A stretch of 64,000 nt of DNA, taken from the NCBI RefSeq assembly GCF_001662485.1, contig NZ_JMTM01000046.1:248001-312000 (forward strand). The letters run 5' to 3'. Source of the DNA: Flavobacterium succinicans. GTDB taxonomy: Bacteria > Bacteroidota > Bacteroidia > Flavobacteriales > Flavobacteriaceae. Positions 42,050 to 50,817 of this stretch are shown in pieces. Numbering within the stretch: position 1 is the first letter of the stretch; the number at the start of each line of letters is the position of its first letter. The notes under the pieces are model-generated. The model was not told the DNA's origin. It saw nothing but the letters and a program-made list of their open reading frames with translations, and did no database searches. The position numbers and the translations under genes were made by a program.

Positions 42050-44149
42050 ATGGCAGTTTTAGCAAAAATTAGACAACGTTCCGCTTTATTGATTGCAGCA
42101 ATCGCAATTGCATTGTTTGCATTTATCATACAAGATCTTATTGGAAAAGGTGGCCTTGGTCAAAACACAAAAGATGTTGGAAGTATTAATGATAAAGATA
42201 TTGCTTTTGAAGATTTCAGACTTAAAGTAAGTAATCTTGAAAAAAGCGGTCAAGGAATTACTCCAACGGATGCCGCTAACAGAGTTTGGGAACAAGAAGT
42301 TACATTGGCTTTGTTGACTTCTGAGTTCGAAAAATTAGGATTGCGTGTTGGTGAAAAACACATTATTGAAGTGTTAAAAGCAGATCAAAATATCGGTAAA
42401 AACCCAATGTTTTTGAACGCCGCTGGACTATTTGACTTAGCTAAATTTAAAGATTTTTTCAAGTCAAATCCAGAACAAGCACAATTTTTGAAAGACAGAG
42501 AGAAAGATGCTGAAATCAACGCTAAGTATCAAATTTACAACACACTTGTGAAATCAGGTCTTTACACTACAGACGCTGAAGGTAAGTATAAATACGAAGC
42601 AGAAGCTAATAAAGTAAACTTTGCTTATGTAGCTGGTTTATATTCTACTATTAAGGACAGTGATGTAAAAGTTACTGATGCTGAAATTACTGAGTACATG
42701 AGCAAGAACAAAAAGAAATTTAAGGCTGATGAGTCTCGTGAAATTTCTTATGTATTGATTGAAGATAAAGCCTCAGCTCAAGACGAAGCTGAAGTTAAAA
42801 ATAAAATCACAAGCTTGTTGTCTGGAAGTGTTGTTTATAATCAAGCAACTGGAAAAAATGATACGGTTCCAGGGTTTAAAAATGCTAAAAATGCGATTGA
42901 CTTTGTGAATGCAAATTCTGACGTTCCTTACGATTCTACCTATATTGCCAAAAAAGATTTACCTGCGGTAGATGCTGATCGTTTGTTTAGCTTGCCATCA
43001 GGTGCTGTTTATGGACCTTACAAGTTTGGTAACTACTACTGTTTGTCTAAATCTTTAGGTTTTAAATCAGGGGTAAATGCAAAAGCAAGTCATATTTTAA
43101 TTAGCTACGAAGGAACTCAAGTACCTAATAAAAAAGAAGTAAGAACCAAAGAAGAGGCTAAAGCTAAAGCGGAGTCTATCTTGGCTCAAGTTACTGCAAA
43201 TCCAGATAGCTTCTTGATGTTGGCTTTTACGGCTTCGGATGATTCATCGGCACAACAAGGAGGTGATTTGGGGTATTTTGGTCCAAATGCAATGGTAAAG
43301 CCGTTTAATGATTTTGTTTTCAATAACGGAATTGGAAAAATAGGATTAGTAGAAACTCCTTTTGGTTTTCACATTATCAAAATTACGGATAAACAAGACG
43401 GAATTCGTTTAGCTACAGTGGCACAACGTATCGAAGCTTCTGATGCAACCTCTGATAAATTGTTTGCTCAAGCGACACAATTTGAAATGGAAGCAGCAGA
43501 AAAAGATTTTGATAAGTTAGCCAAAGACATGAAATTAACAGTTGCTCCATTGGTTACAGCTAAAGCAATGGATGAGAATTTTGGTTCATTAGGAAATCAA
43601 AGAGCTATTGTTAGATGGGCTTTTGAAGAAGATTCAAAAGTGGGTTCCATCAAACGTTTTGAAGTAGCTAATGTAGGTCACGTGATTGCTAAAGTGAAAA
43701 GCATTGATAATTCAGGTTTAGTAGCTGTATCTTTGGCAAGACCTTATGTAGAGCCAATTCTTAAGAATAAGAAAAAAGCTGAAATGATTAAAGCTAAAAT
43801 GACAGGAAGTTCATTAGAAGCTATCTCAAAAACAGTCGGTGCACCTATACAACAAGCCGCAGGTTTGACATTAGAAAATGCTGTACTTCCAGGTGGAGTT
43901 GGTCAAGAAGCTAAAGTGGTTGGTAATGCATTAGCTTTGGCTGCTAATAAAATGTCTGCTCCAATTGAAGGAAATACTGGGGTTTATGTAGTGAAAAATA
44001 TAAGCACAGTAAAAGCGCCAACATTGAAAAGTCACGCAGCTTATGTAACTAAATTGAAAGCACAAAATAGTGGAGATAGTAACAGAGTGATTCCAGCGTT
44101 GAAAGCTTCTGCTACAATTGAAGACAATAGAAAACAATTTAGTTTCTAG
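42050..44149 (+). CDS. PpiD-like membrane-anchored peptidylprolyl isomerase
   Basis: This 699-residue protein has a single N-terminal transmembrane helix (SALLIAAIAIALFAFIIQDL) and a SurA_N-like chaperone region (~35-240, beginning with INDKDIAFEDFRLKVSNLEK). A parvulin rotamase domain lies near residues 340-450 (ASHILISYEG, GGDLGYFGPNAMVKPFNDF, ETPFGFHIIKI), and a second chaperone half follows. This is the PpiD layout: a periplasmic foldase anchored in the inner membrane that helps secreted and outer-membrane proteins fold. The -7-like TATTTTCG lies about 30 bp before the ATG. A terminator follows. Confidence 0.9.
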   Translation: MAVLAKIRQRSALLIAAIAIALFAFIIQDLIGKGGLGQNTKDVGSINDKDIAFEDFRLKVSNLEKSGQGITPTDAANRVWEQEVTLALLTSEFEKLGLRVGEKHIIEVLKADQNIGKNPMFLNAAGLFDLAKFKDFFKSNPEQAQFLKDREKDAEINAKYQIYNTLVKSGLYTTDAEGKYKYEAEANKVNFAYVAGLYSTIKDSDVKVTDAEITEYMSKNKKKFKADESREISYVLIEDKASAQDEAEVKNKITSLLSGSVVYNQATGKNDTVPGFKNAKNAIDFVNANSDVPYDSTYIAKKDLPAVDADRLFSLPSGAVYGPYKFGNYYCLSKSLGFKSGVNAKASHILISYEGTQVPNKKEVRTKEEAKAKAESILAQVTANPDSFLMLAFTASDDSSAQQGGDLGYFGPNAMVKPFNDFVFNNGIGKIGLVETPFGFHIIKITDKQDGIRLATVAQRIEASDATSDKLFAQATQFEMEAAEKDFDKLAKDMKLTVAPLVTAKAMDENFGSLGNQRAIVRWAFEEDSKVGSIKRFEVANVGHVIAKVKSIDNSGLVAVSLARPYVEPILKNKKKAEMIKAKMTGSSLEAISKTVGAPIQQAAGLTLENAVLPGGVGQEAKVVGNALALAANKMSAPIEGNTGVYVVKNISTVKAPTLKSHAAYVTKLKAQNSGDSNRVIPALKASATIEDNRKQFSF

Positions 44150-44174
44150 ACAAAAACTAGTTGTTATATTTTAT

Positions 44175-44213
44175 AAAAAAAGCCAGATGCATTGATTTGT
44201 ATCTGGCTTTTTT
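44175..44213. terminator. Terminator of the ppiD-like gene
   Basis: AAAAGCCAGAT pairs with ATCTGGCTTTT around a 12-base loop, with A- and T-runs on both sides. It lies between convergent genes. Confidence 0.85.
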
Positions 44214-44271
44214 ATTTGTAAAAAATTTTATTTTTTGATGATTGATTTTCTAAAATCCTATTTGAGTAATT

Positions 44272-45192
44272 TTAAGCCCCTAAAACCATCTCTTTGTAAG
44301 GAATGATTGTTGTGTAGCCTTTCTCGGCAAAATAATCTGTTGGGTCGTCAATAGAAATAGCCAAAACAAAATCACCACCCCAAGCGCCTAAGCTTTTTAT
44401 TACGCCATCAAAATCTGGAAAAAGCGCTTCTTGTACGGTTAGTAATTCTAAAATGGTGCTCATTTTATTTTCGTGTAGTTGTAGTGCGTTAGCAAATGAT
44501 TTGATGCTTTTAGCATTGGCTGCAGCATAGGTTAGTTTATTAATAGCAACAATATCCTCTTGTAAACTTTGATTTTTGTTGTTGTAGTAAGCTGCAATTG
44601 CTGCTTTACTACTTTGTTTTTGGTTCAGATATACAAAATACAAATTCGAGGCAAATTCTGGTTGAAACACCAAGGGTGTAACGATGGGTTTTTGATGTTC
44701 CAAGCGATAGAAAATAGGGGTATTATGTTGCGCACATGCAATATCATAACCGCTTCCACCGAAACTGTTGTTGAGCAATTCAAAAGCATCTATATTTAGC
44801 CATTGCGCCAAATTGTTAATCAAAGTAGATGAAGTTCCCAATCCCCATTTTTTTGGAAAAGTGAGTGTGGTTTCAATCTTATATCCAGTTGTTTTTTGAA
44901 AGGCATTGGGTTGTAGCAACTGTGCATGATGTAAAATAGTCAACAAAGTGTTTTTTACCGAGGAATCTGTGGTTTCTTTGTGAGTAATAATGGCTTCCAG
45001 CTCTAGTTCGTCTTCAAACCAAATGGTGCCATTGGCATCAAAACTTTTCCATGAGATAGTTGGTTTTTCCTGAGGAACAACTTGTAGGTTTTGCCCCATT
45101 TTGGTGGGAAGTGCTAAGGCATTGGCGCCATCCAAAACCAGGTATTCACCAGTAAGTAACAGTTTTCCGTTGCTGTAAAAAGTCTGCTTCAT
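44272..45192 (-). CDS. GYDIA-type GHMP kinase (mevalonate pathway candidate)
   Basis: This 306-residue GHMP-fold kinase has an N-terminal SNGKLLLTGEYLVLDGANAL motif, an ATP-loop region (KKWGLGTSSTLINNLAQW near residue 115) and the family-naming FGGSGYDIACAQ segment near 145. The C-terminal GAWGGDFVLAI segment near 270 is GHMP motif 3. Bacteroidota use a GHMP kinase of this type next to HMG-CoA reductase, and here HMG-CoA reductase lies 22 bp upstream. It probably phosphorylates mevalonate or phosphomevalonate; which of the two cannot be decided from sequence. Confidence 0.88.
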   Translation of the reverse strand: MKQTFYSNGKLLLTGEYLVLDGANALALPTKMGQNLQVVPQEKPTISWKSFDANGTIWFEDELELEAIITHKETTDSSVKNTLLTILHHAQLLQPNAFQKTTGYKIETTLTFPKKWGLGTSSTLINNLAQWLNIDAFELLNNSFGGSGYDIACAQHNTPIFYRLEHQKPIVTPLVFQPEFASNLYFVYLNQKQSSKAAIAAYYNNKNQSLQEDIVAINKLTYAAANAKSIKSFANALQLHENKMSTILELLTVQEALFPDFDGVIKSLGAWGGDFVLAISIDDPTDYFAEKGYTTIIPYKEMVLGA

Positions 45193-45214
45193 GCGTAAAA
45201 TAAATTGTTGTTTT

Positions 45215-46531
45215 TTATTTTCTTAATTCTTCTATGTAGCTCACAACGGCACTGTGCGAAATAGTATGGTTTTTGAAATGTTTTTTGATGGCAAGACGTT
45301 CTTCTTCATTTACCATAAATTGATTTAAAATATTGTTTAAATGCATTTTCATGTGTCCTTCTTGAATGCCGGTGGTCGTTAAAGAACGCAGTGCTGCAAA
45401 ATTTTGTGCAAGTCCAGCTACGGCTACTAATTGCATTAATTCTTGAGCGGAAGGCTTTTCTAGCATTTCAAGGCATAATTTTACCAACGGATGTAAGGAG
45501 GTTAATCCGCCTACCGTGCCTAACGCTAGTGGAATTTCTAACCAAAATTTAAATTGTCCGTTTTCTATTTCGGCATGAGATAAGCTACTGTATTGGCCAT
45601 TTTTAGAAGCAAAGGCATGTATTCCAGCTTCTACTGCTCTAAAGTCATTTCCTGTTGCTAAAACTACTGCATCGATTCCGTTCATGATGCCTTTGTTGTG
45701 TGTAACGGCACGATAGGGTTCTACCTCGGCTATGCGAACGGCTTGCACAAATCGTTGGGCAAACACTTCTGGGTCTGGAATATGTTTTTCAGCTAAATCT
45801 TCTATGGGACAAGAAACTTCTGCTCGAACCAAACAATTTGGAACATAATTGGAAAGAATACTCATAATTACTTCGATTTCTTTTTCGTCAGAAGTAAACG
45901 CGTCAAAAGTTTGTGCTTGTTCTTTCAATGTTTTGGCAAATTGTTCTAAGCAAGAATTGATGAAATTTGCGCCCATACTGTCTTTTGTTTCGAAGGTAGC
46001 ATGCAATTGATAGTAATTGGGAATCAATTCGGTTTTGTCTTTCAACTCGATATTTAAAATTCCGCCACCGCGTTGTCTCATGTTTTTGGTTAACGCATCG
46101 GTTTCAGAAAAGAAAGTAGTTTTTGTTTGGTTGAAAAAAACGGTCAATTTGTCTTTATCTCCAGTATATAAAAAATGAACTTGACCAATTTTTTCGGTGT
46201 TTATTATCGTGGTTTTAAATCCGCCTCTTGTGGCCCAAAATTTAGCCGATTTTGCTGCGGCTGCAACAACCGAACTTTCTTCGATGGCCATTGGAATAGT
46301 GCTGTATTTTCCATTGATTAAAAAATTTGGTGCAACACCAAGTGGAATATAAAAGTTGGTAATCGTATTTTCGATGAATTCGTCATGCAATTGTTGTAAA
46401 GTAGCATCAGAATTCCAGTATTTTTTTAATAAATCAATTGCTTCTGTAGGAGTAGAAAAATAGTGGTTGGCTATCCAATGTATTTTTTCTTCTTTGGATA
46501 ATTTTGAAAATCCTGCAATGGTGTTGTTCAT
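45215..46531 (-). CDS. mvaA: Class II hydroxymethylglutaryl-CoA reductase
   Basis: This 438-residue enzyme reduces HMG-CoA to mevalonate for isoprenoid synthesis. The class II start GFSKLSKEEKIHWIANHYF is present, followed by MAIEESSVVAAAAKSAKFWA with a catalytic Glu near residue 80. Further motifs are DSMGANFINSCLEQ with the cofactor loop near 190, VTHNKGIMNGIDAVVLATGN near 265 with the catalytic Lys and Asp, GTVGGLTSLHPLVKLCLEML near 335, and a late His (FKNHTISHSAVV). The missing transmembrane anchor fits the soluble bacterial class. It heads the two-gene unit with the GHMP kinase. A TATATTTG element lies 27 bp before the ATG. Confidence 0.93.
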   Translation of the reverse strand: MNNTIAGFSKLSKEEKIHWIANHYFSTPTEAIDLLKKYWNSDATLQQLHDEFIENTITNFYIPLGVAPNFLINGKYSTIPMAIEESSVVAAAAKSAKFWATRGGFKTTIINTEKIGQVHFLYTGDKDKLTVFFNQTKTTFFSETDALTKNMRQRGGGILNIELKDKTELIPNYYQLHATFETKDSMGANFINSCLEQFAKTLKEQAQTFDAFTSDEKEIEVIMSILSNYVPNCLVRAEVSCPIEDLAEKHIPDPEVFAQRFVQAVRIAEVEPYRAVTHNKGIMNGIDAVVLATGNDFRAVEAGIHAFASKNGQYSSLSHAEIENGQFKFWLEIPLALGTVGGLTSLHPLVKLCLEMLEKPSAQELMQLVAVAGLAQNFAALRSLTTTGIQEGHMKMHLNNILNQFMVNEEERLAIKKHFKNHTISHSAVVSYIEELRK

Positions 46532-46851
46532 TTTCAGCTGATTATTGTTTCTGCAGGCAAATATACGGTTTTGCTTTTTTTTAAAACCATTACTTCTTGT
46601 AATCTTAGCTTTTGGGTTGGTATGTGAGATTGGTAAGTTTTAACACATTTCATGACCGATTATTGTAATTTTTTTATTAAAATTGACATCGTTTTACACA
46701 TAACTTAATTTAGTGCTGTTTTTTGTTTTTATTCCATTATTGTAGCTATGACAAAAAACACACCTAATCCAGTTCGAGTTTTACTATAATTAGCAGTAGT
46801 GATTTCAAATAAAATCATGTTTTACTACGATAACATTTAAATTTTACTTTT
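46532..46851. other. 320-bp intergenic region between divergent genes
   Basis: This is the longest gene-free stretch in the window and must hold the promoters of HMG-CoA reductase (minus) and dipeptidyl peptidase IV (plus). On the minus side TATATTTG (46565-46558) is a good -7 element. On the plus side I see no convincing promoter. A 13-codon ORF (46748-46789) is too short to support. Confidence 0.6.
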
Positions 46852-49023
46852 ATGAAATTAGGAAAATTGGCATTGTTTTTTTTTGTTGGCGTTTGTTCTG
46901 TTTTTGGACAACAAAAGGTAACCGTTGAATCGATCTTTACCGGTGCTTTTAGAACCAAAGGAATGGATGCTTTACAAGCCATGAAAAACACCAACCAATA
47001 TACTGTTTTGAATGCAAATAGAGCAAGCGGAAGCGCACAAATTGACTGGTACGATTATGCTACATTAAAAAAAGTAGCCACTTTAATTGATACTAAAGAC
47101 TTTCCTCAACTATCAAACGGAATTGATAGCTATAGCTTTAGCGACGACGAAAAACTAATGCTAATTGCCAATTCGACACAACCCATTTTTCGTCATTCCT
47201 TTACAGCTAATTATTTTTTATACAACATAACTTCTAAACAATTAGTCAAGTTATTTGATTTTCCAGTTCAAGAACCTACTTTTTCGCCAGATGGTAAAAA
47301 GATAGCTTATGCAAAAGACAATAACTTGTTTGTTTACGACATTGCCTCCAAATCGATAACCCCAATTACTACAGACGGAAAAAAGAACAGTATCATCAAC
47401 GGAATTACCGACTGGGTGTACGAAGAAGAATTTGCTTTTGTAAAAGCGTTTGACTGGAGTGCGGATAGCAAAAAAATTGCTTTTATCCGTTTTGACGAAT
47501 CAGAAGTTCCTGAATTCTCCATGTCTATTTTTCATAAAGACTTATACCCAAAAGTAGAGACTTTTAAATATCCCAAAGCAGGTGAAAAAAATGCAGTGGT
47601 CTCATTGCATATTTATGATGTCGCGTCTCAAGCTAAAAAAGACGTGAATTTAGGTAACTATTCTGATTTTTATATTGCAAGATTAAAATGGACAAACGAG
47701 GCCAACGTTTTGTCAGCTCAAGTATTGAATCGTCATCAAGACAACTTAGATTTGTTATTTATTGATGGAAATACAGCCACTGCCAAAGTTGTTGTAAACG
47801 AAAAAGACAAAGCGTATATCGATGTTACAGATAACTTGACCTTCCTAAAAGACAATAGTTTTATTTGGACAAGCGAAAGAGATGGGTTTAATCATATCTA
47901 CTTATATGATAAAACAGGAAAATTAAAAAATCAAGTAACCAAAGGAAATTGGGAAGTGACCAATTATTATGGATTTGATGAAAAAAGCAATACCATATTT
48001 TATCAATCGGTAGAAAATGGTTCTATCAATCGAGATATTTATCGCATTGGTTTGGATGGTAAGAACAAACTGCGCTTGTCGTCTCAAACTGGAACCAGTG
48101 CAGCAACTTTTAGTCCAAATTTCCAATATTTTATTACTACATTTTCAAGCGCAACGCAGCCTCCAATTTATACTTTGAATGAAGCCAAAACAGGAAAGCA
48201 GCTGCAAATGATTGAAAACAATCAAACTTTGTCCAATAATTTGAAAAGCTTCAATTTGCCAACAAAAGAGTTTTCTGTTTTGAAAACAGAAAAAGGAATT
48301 GAACTCAATATGTGGATGATGAAACCTAAAGATTTTGACCCTAATAAAAAATATCCTGTTTTTATGTTCCAATATTCAGGACCTGGTTCACAACAAGTCA
48401 ATAATGACTGGAACAATGCCGATGATTATTGGTTTGCCTCGCTTACGCAAAAAGGTTACATTGTGGCTTGTGTTGACGGAAGAGGAACTGGTTTTAAAGG
48501 CGCAGCATTCAAAAAAGTAACGCAAAAAGAATTAGGTAAGTACGAAGTTATCGATCAAATTGATGCGGCCAAAGTATTGGGTAGTTATTCGTTTGTAGAC
48601 AAATCAAGAATAGGAATTTTTGGTTGGTCCTTTGGTGGATTTATGGCATCCAATTGTATTTTGAAAGGAAGCGATGTTTTCAAAATGGCAATTGCCGTGG
48701 CACCAGTAACCAATTGGCGTTTTTACGACAGTATTTATACCGAGCGATACATGCAAACGCCTCAAGAAAACCCTACAGGTTACGATGATAACTCACCCAT
48801 CAACCATGTTCAAAAATTGAAAGGAAAATATTTATTGATTCACGGTTCGGCGGATGATAATGTGCATGTTCAAAATTCAATGCAAATGATGGAAGCCTTA
48901 ATTCAAGCCAATAAGCAGTTTGATTCTCAAATTTATCCAGACAAAAACCACGGAATTTTTGGGGGCTATACCCGAATTCAACTTTATAATAAAATGACTA
49001 ACTTTATCCTTGAAAATTTATAA
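46852..49023 (+). CDS. Dipeptidyl peptidase IV (S9B) family protein
   Basis: This 723-residue secreted enzyme has a signal peptide (LALFFFVGVCSVFGQ) and an eight-bladed propeller with the DPP IV glutamate motif TDWVYEEEFAFVKAF near residue 185. A C-terminal alpha/beta hydrolase domain follows: Ser in GIFGWSFGGFMASN near 595, Asp in LLIHGSADDNVHVQNS near 670, and His in PDKNHGIFGG near 705. It removes X-Pro or X-Ala dipeptides from polypeptide N-termini in the periplasm. It lies 37 bp before three POT peptide transporters, so the products can be imported by the neighbours. Confidence 0.95.
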   Translation: MKLGKLALFFFVGVCSVFGQQKVTVESIFTGAFRTKGMDALQAMKNTNQYTVLNANRASGSAQIDWYDYATLKKVATLIDTKDFPQLSNGIDSYSFSDDEKLMLIANSTQPIFRHSFTANYFLYNITSKQLVKLFDFPVQEPTFSPDGKKIAYAKDNNLFVYDIASKSITPITTDGKKNSIINGITDWVYEEEFAFVKAFDWSADSKKIAFIRFDESEVPEFSMSIFHKDLYPKVETFKYPKAGEKNAVVSLHIYDVASQAKKDVNLGNYSDFYIARLKWTNEANVLSAQVLNRHQDNLDLLFIDGNTATAKVVVNEKDKAYIDVTDNLTFLKDNSFIWTSERDGFNHIYLYDKTGKLKNQVTKGNWEVTNYYGFDEKSNTIFYQSVENGSINRDIYRIGLDGKNKLRLSSQTGTSAATFSPNFQYFITTFSSATQPPIYTLNEAKTGKQLQMIENNQTLSNNLKSFNLPTKEFSVLKTEKGIELNMWMMKPKDFDPNKKYPVFMFQYSGPGSQQVNNDWNNADDYWFASLTQKGYIVACVDGRGTGFKGAAFKKVTQKELGKYEVIDQIDAAKVLGSYSFVDKSRIGIFGWSFGGFMASNCILKGSDVFKMAIAVAPVTNWRFYDSIYTERYMQTPQENPTGYDDNSPINHVQKLKGKYLLIHGSADDNVHVQNSMQMMEALIQANKQFDSQIYPDKNHGIFGGYTRIQLYNKMTNFILENL

Positions 49024-49060
49024 TAACTAACCTAAATCATTTAATTTAAACTAAAATAAT

Positions 49061-50752
49061 ATGGTAGAAACTCAAGAGAAAACAGCACATCCAAAAGGAC
49101 TTTGGGTATTGTTTGGGACAGAAATGTGGGAACGATTCAATTTCTATGGAATGCGAACCCTATTGGTGCTGTTCCTAGTAAATTCATTATTAATGAAAGA
49201 AGAAGATGCTTCTTTAATATATGGTGGTTTTCTGGGATTGTGTTATTTAACACCGATGTTGGGAGGTTTTATTGCAGATCGTTTTTTTGGTAATAGAAAC
49301 TGTATTCTTTTAGGTGGATTAATGATGGCGGTAGGGCAATTGTTATTGTTCTTTAGCGGAAGTATTTTTCCAACCAATTTATCATTGGCAACTACGTTAA
49401 TGTATAGCGCATTGGGAATCATTGTTTTCGGAAACGGATTCTTTAAACCAAATATTTCAAGTATGGTGGGTAGTTTGTATCCAAAGCAAGAAAAAAGCAA
49501 ATTGGATACTGCTTTTACTATTTTCTATATGGGAATTAATTTAGGGGCTTTTTTAGGTCAGTTTATTTGTCCTTATTTGGGCGATGTAAAAGATACTGGC
49601 GGAATCAGAGATATTCATGCTTTCAAATGGGGATTCTTGGCAGCAGCAGCAGCGATGTTCATTGGTACAATTTTGTTTTATTTCCTAAAAGATAAATATG
49701 TAGTTTCTCCTGAAGGAAAACCATTAGGTGGATTGCCTTCTAAAAATGAATCTTCTGATTATGAAGAAGGGGAAGCTCAAAGTGCTGTTTTTTCAACAAA
49801 AGCTTTAGCTCTTTCTGTAGTTGCTTTTGTAGGTTTGTTTCTCGCGTTTCATTTTTCTGTAGATGGAACCAATGTTGTAAAAACGATTATTTATCCAATT
49901 ATTTATGCTGCGGGTATAACTTTAGCGGGATTGATTTTATCGGATAGTTCGTTGACCAAAATAGAACGCGACCGTATTTTGGTAATTTATATTATTTCTT
50001 TTTTCATCATCTTCTTCTGGGCAGCTTTTGAACAAGCAGGTTCTTCATTGACGTTCATTGCCGATTACCAAACGGATAGAAATTTCTTTGGCTTCCAAAT
50101 GCCAGCTTCGATGGTGCAAATTTTCAATGGATTGTTCGTGGTGGCATTAGCAGTTCCATTTAGTATGTTATGGGATAAATTAAGAGCAAATGATAAAGAA
50201 CCTATTTCTCCTGTAAAATTAGCCATTGGTTTGTTTTTGATTGCAGTTAGTTTTTATATGATTGCTACTCAAGTAAAAGATTTAGGAACTTCTGGATTGT
50301 TGGCGATTAAATGGTTAATTCTTTTGTATTTAATCAATACTTGTGCTGAGTTGTGTTTGTCTCCAATTGGACTTTCATTAGTTGGTAAATTGTCTCCAAA
50401 ACGTTTTTCTTCATTGTTGTACGGCGTTTTCTTTTTGTCTAATGCTTCAGGATATGCTTTGGCTGGAACCTTAGGTTCTATTCTCCCTGCTACTGGGGAT
50501 AAGTTTATTAAAGCTAAAGAGCTAGGAATCGATTTACAAGCAATTTTGGATAAAAAGATGGTTCCAACTCCAGAGCAATTGCAACTTTTAGAAACCAATC
50601 AAATTAGTCCAAATAATCCTGTTTTCGCAGGTTTTGAAATCCATAATTTATTTGAATTTTTTATGGTATTCGTTATTTCAACTGGTGTGGCTGCAATTAT
50701 TCTATTCTTGTTGACGCCATTTTTGAAAAAAATGATGCACGGTATTCGTTAA
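49061..50752 (+). CDS. POT-family proton-coupled peptide transporter 1
   Basis: This 563-residue protein has about fourteen transmembrane helices. POT/PTR2 signatures are the E-x-x-E-R motif in FGTEMWERFNFYGM near residue 20, GGFIADRFFGNRNCILLGG near 75, GNGFFKPNISSMVGSLYP near 135, and FYMGINLGAFLG near 160. The C-terminal AAFEQAGSSLTF and ELCLSPIGLSLVGKLSPKRF segments are also typical. It imports di- and tripeptides with protons across the inner membrane. It is the first of three tandem paralogues that follow the DPP IV gene. A terminator lies 18 bp after it, so the next two may have separate control. Confidence 0.93.
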   Translation: MVETQEKTAHPKGLWVLFGTEMWERFNFYGMRTLLVLFLVNSLLMKEEDASLIYGGFLGLCYLTPMLGGFIADRFFGNRNCILLGGLMMAVGQLLLFFSGSIFPTNLSLATTLMYSALGIIVFGNGFFKPNISSMVGSLYPKQEKSKLDTAFTIFYMGINLGAFLGQFICPYLGDVKDTGGIRDIHAFKWGFLAAAAAMFIGTILFYFLKDKYVVSPEGKPLGGLPSKNESSDYEEGEAQSAVFSTKALALSVVAFVGLFLAFHFSVDGTNVVKTIIYPIIYAAGITLAGLILSDSSLTKIERDRILVIYIISFFIIFFWAAFEQAGSSLTFIADYQTDRNFFGFQMPASMVQIFNGLFVVALAVPFSMLWDKLRANDKEPISPVKLAIGLFLIAVSFYMIATQVKDLGTSGLLAIKWLILLYLINTCAELCLSPIGLSLVGKLSPKRFSSLLYGVFFLSNASGYALAGTLGSILPATGDKFIKAKELGIDLQAILDKKMVPTPEQLQLLETNQISPNNPVFAGFEIHNLFEFFMVFVISTGVAAIILFLLTPFLKKMMHGIR

Positions 50753-50770
50753 TTTATTTATACTCTTTTT

Positions 50771-50803
50771 AAACCTACAAGATTTCTTGTAGGTTTGTTT
50801 TTT
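50771..50803 (+). terminator. Hairpin terminator between POT genes 1 and 2
   Basis: AAACCTACAA pairs with TTGTAGGTTT around GATTTC and is followed by a T-run. Confidence 0.85.
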
Positions 50804-50817
50804 TAATATAGTTGTTT

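Noticed and set aside
46748..46789. 13-codon ORF (MTKNTPNPVRVLL) in the 320-bp gap before DPP IV
   Set aside because: It is too short to tell from chance, with no clear promoter element at a suitable distance.
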